From contig URJN01000127.1 of the NCBI GenBank assembly GCA_900548125.1, positions 1 through 6,527 on the forward strand: 6,527 nt of DNA. Reading direction: 5' to 3'. This DNA comes from an uncultured Eubacteriales bacterium. Its GTDB lineage: Bacteria; Bacillota; Clostridia; Christensenellales; Aristaeellaceae. The number at the start of each line of letters is the position of its first letter. Positions within the stretch are counted from its first letter, which is position 1. A model generated the notes under the pieces. That model saw only the letters and a program-made list of their open reading frames with translations, was not told the origin of the DNA and did not search any database. Positions 6,336-6,527 of the stretch are shown one piece after another. Position numbers and translations under genes: made by a program.

Positions 6336-6527
6336 TTAGTCGGTTAAATCCGCATATTTGGCATTAACCAGTTTGCAAAGCGCATCGGGCGCAAGCTCGA
6401 CCTGCGCACCGATTTTGCCTGCGCTGACGCAGATGGTGTCAAAGAGCTGTGCGCTTTCGTCGATAAACGTGGGGAAGAGCTTTTTCATGCCAATCGGGCT
6501 GCATCCGCCGTGGATATATCCCGTATT
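6336..6527 (-). CDS. ybaK: YbaK/EbsC-type Cys-tRNA(Pro) deacylase, C-terminal part
   Basis: The last 63 residues of a YbaK/EbsC family protein run off the right edge of the window; the start is outside. The family hydrolyses cysteine wrongly attached to proline tRNA, acting in the cytoplasm as a separate editing factor. The visible part starts with the family hallmark TGYIHGGCSPIGMKK (residues 2-16), followed by LFPTFIDESAQ (17-27) and TICVSAGKIGAQVEL (31-45). It ends in a short helix (PDALCKLVNAKYADL) and TAA at 6338-6336. The catalytic lysine of the family lies upstream, outside the window, so activity cannot be judged. The gene is convergent with spo0A and shares its terminator; no functional link is suggested. 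Confidence 0.92.
   Translation of the reverse strand, partial: NTGYIHGGCSPIGMKKLFPTFIDESAQLFDTICVSAGKIGAQVELAPDALCKLVNAKYADLTD

Overview
The window reads as a chromosomal stretch of an endospore-forming Gram-positive bacterium, most likely a moderately GC-rich member of the Clostridia. The evidence is a full-length Spo0A, a YunB-type sporulation protein, strong AGGAGG-type ribosome binding sites, TATAAT promoters and a Firmicutes-type class A penicillin-binding protein. The genus cannot be fixed from the sequence alone. There are no mobile elements, RNA genes or CRISPR repeats, and gene order looks like ordinary core genome.

Layout. Positions 1-657 (+) hold the C-terminal 218 residues of a COG3910-type AAA/ABC-like ATPase whose Walker A lies outside the window. 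It converges on a large class A penicillin-binding protein at 740-3628 (-), with a long hairpin (666-704) between the two stops. A 167-bp divergent region (3629-3795) carries the penicillin-binding protein promoter (extended TGCTATAAT) and leads into yunB at 3796-4473 (+). Two bases after the yunB stop begins a near-consensus sigma-A promoter (TTGACC, 17 bp, TATAAT). It drives a UPF0489 family gene at 4539-5246 (+), which starts with GTG.

The 217 bases between that gene and spo0A are visibly AT-richer than their surroundings. They contain a 53-codon open frame (5260-5421) with a well-spaced Shine-Dalgarno sequence and one predicted membrane helix, plus several small palindromes. spo0A follows at 5464-6249 (+) and ends at a strong bidirectional terminator (6267-6308). 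That terminator is shared with the converging 3' end of a YbaK/EbsC-type Cys-tRNA(Pro) deacylase gene at 6336-6527 (-), which is cut by the window edge.

How the genes relate. Spo0A is the master switch for entry into sporulation and YunB is a sporulation protein made later, so 3796-6249 is a small sporulation neighbourhood. The usual spo0A neighbour spoIVB is absent; a UPF0489 protein with an arginase-like DxHxD motif and the possible small membrane protein sit there instead. The penicillin-binding protein makes peptidoglycan and is divergently transcribed from yunB. The ATPase and the deacylase look like unrelated neighbours. The best candidate for something undescribed is the small membrane-protein frame just upstream of spo0A; the rest is recognisable.
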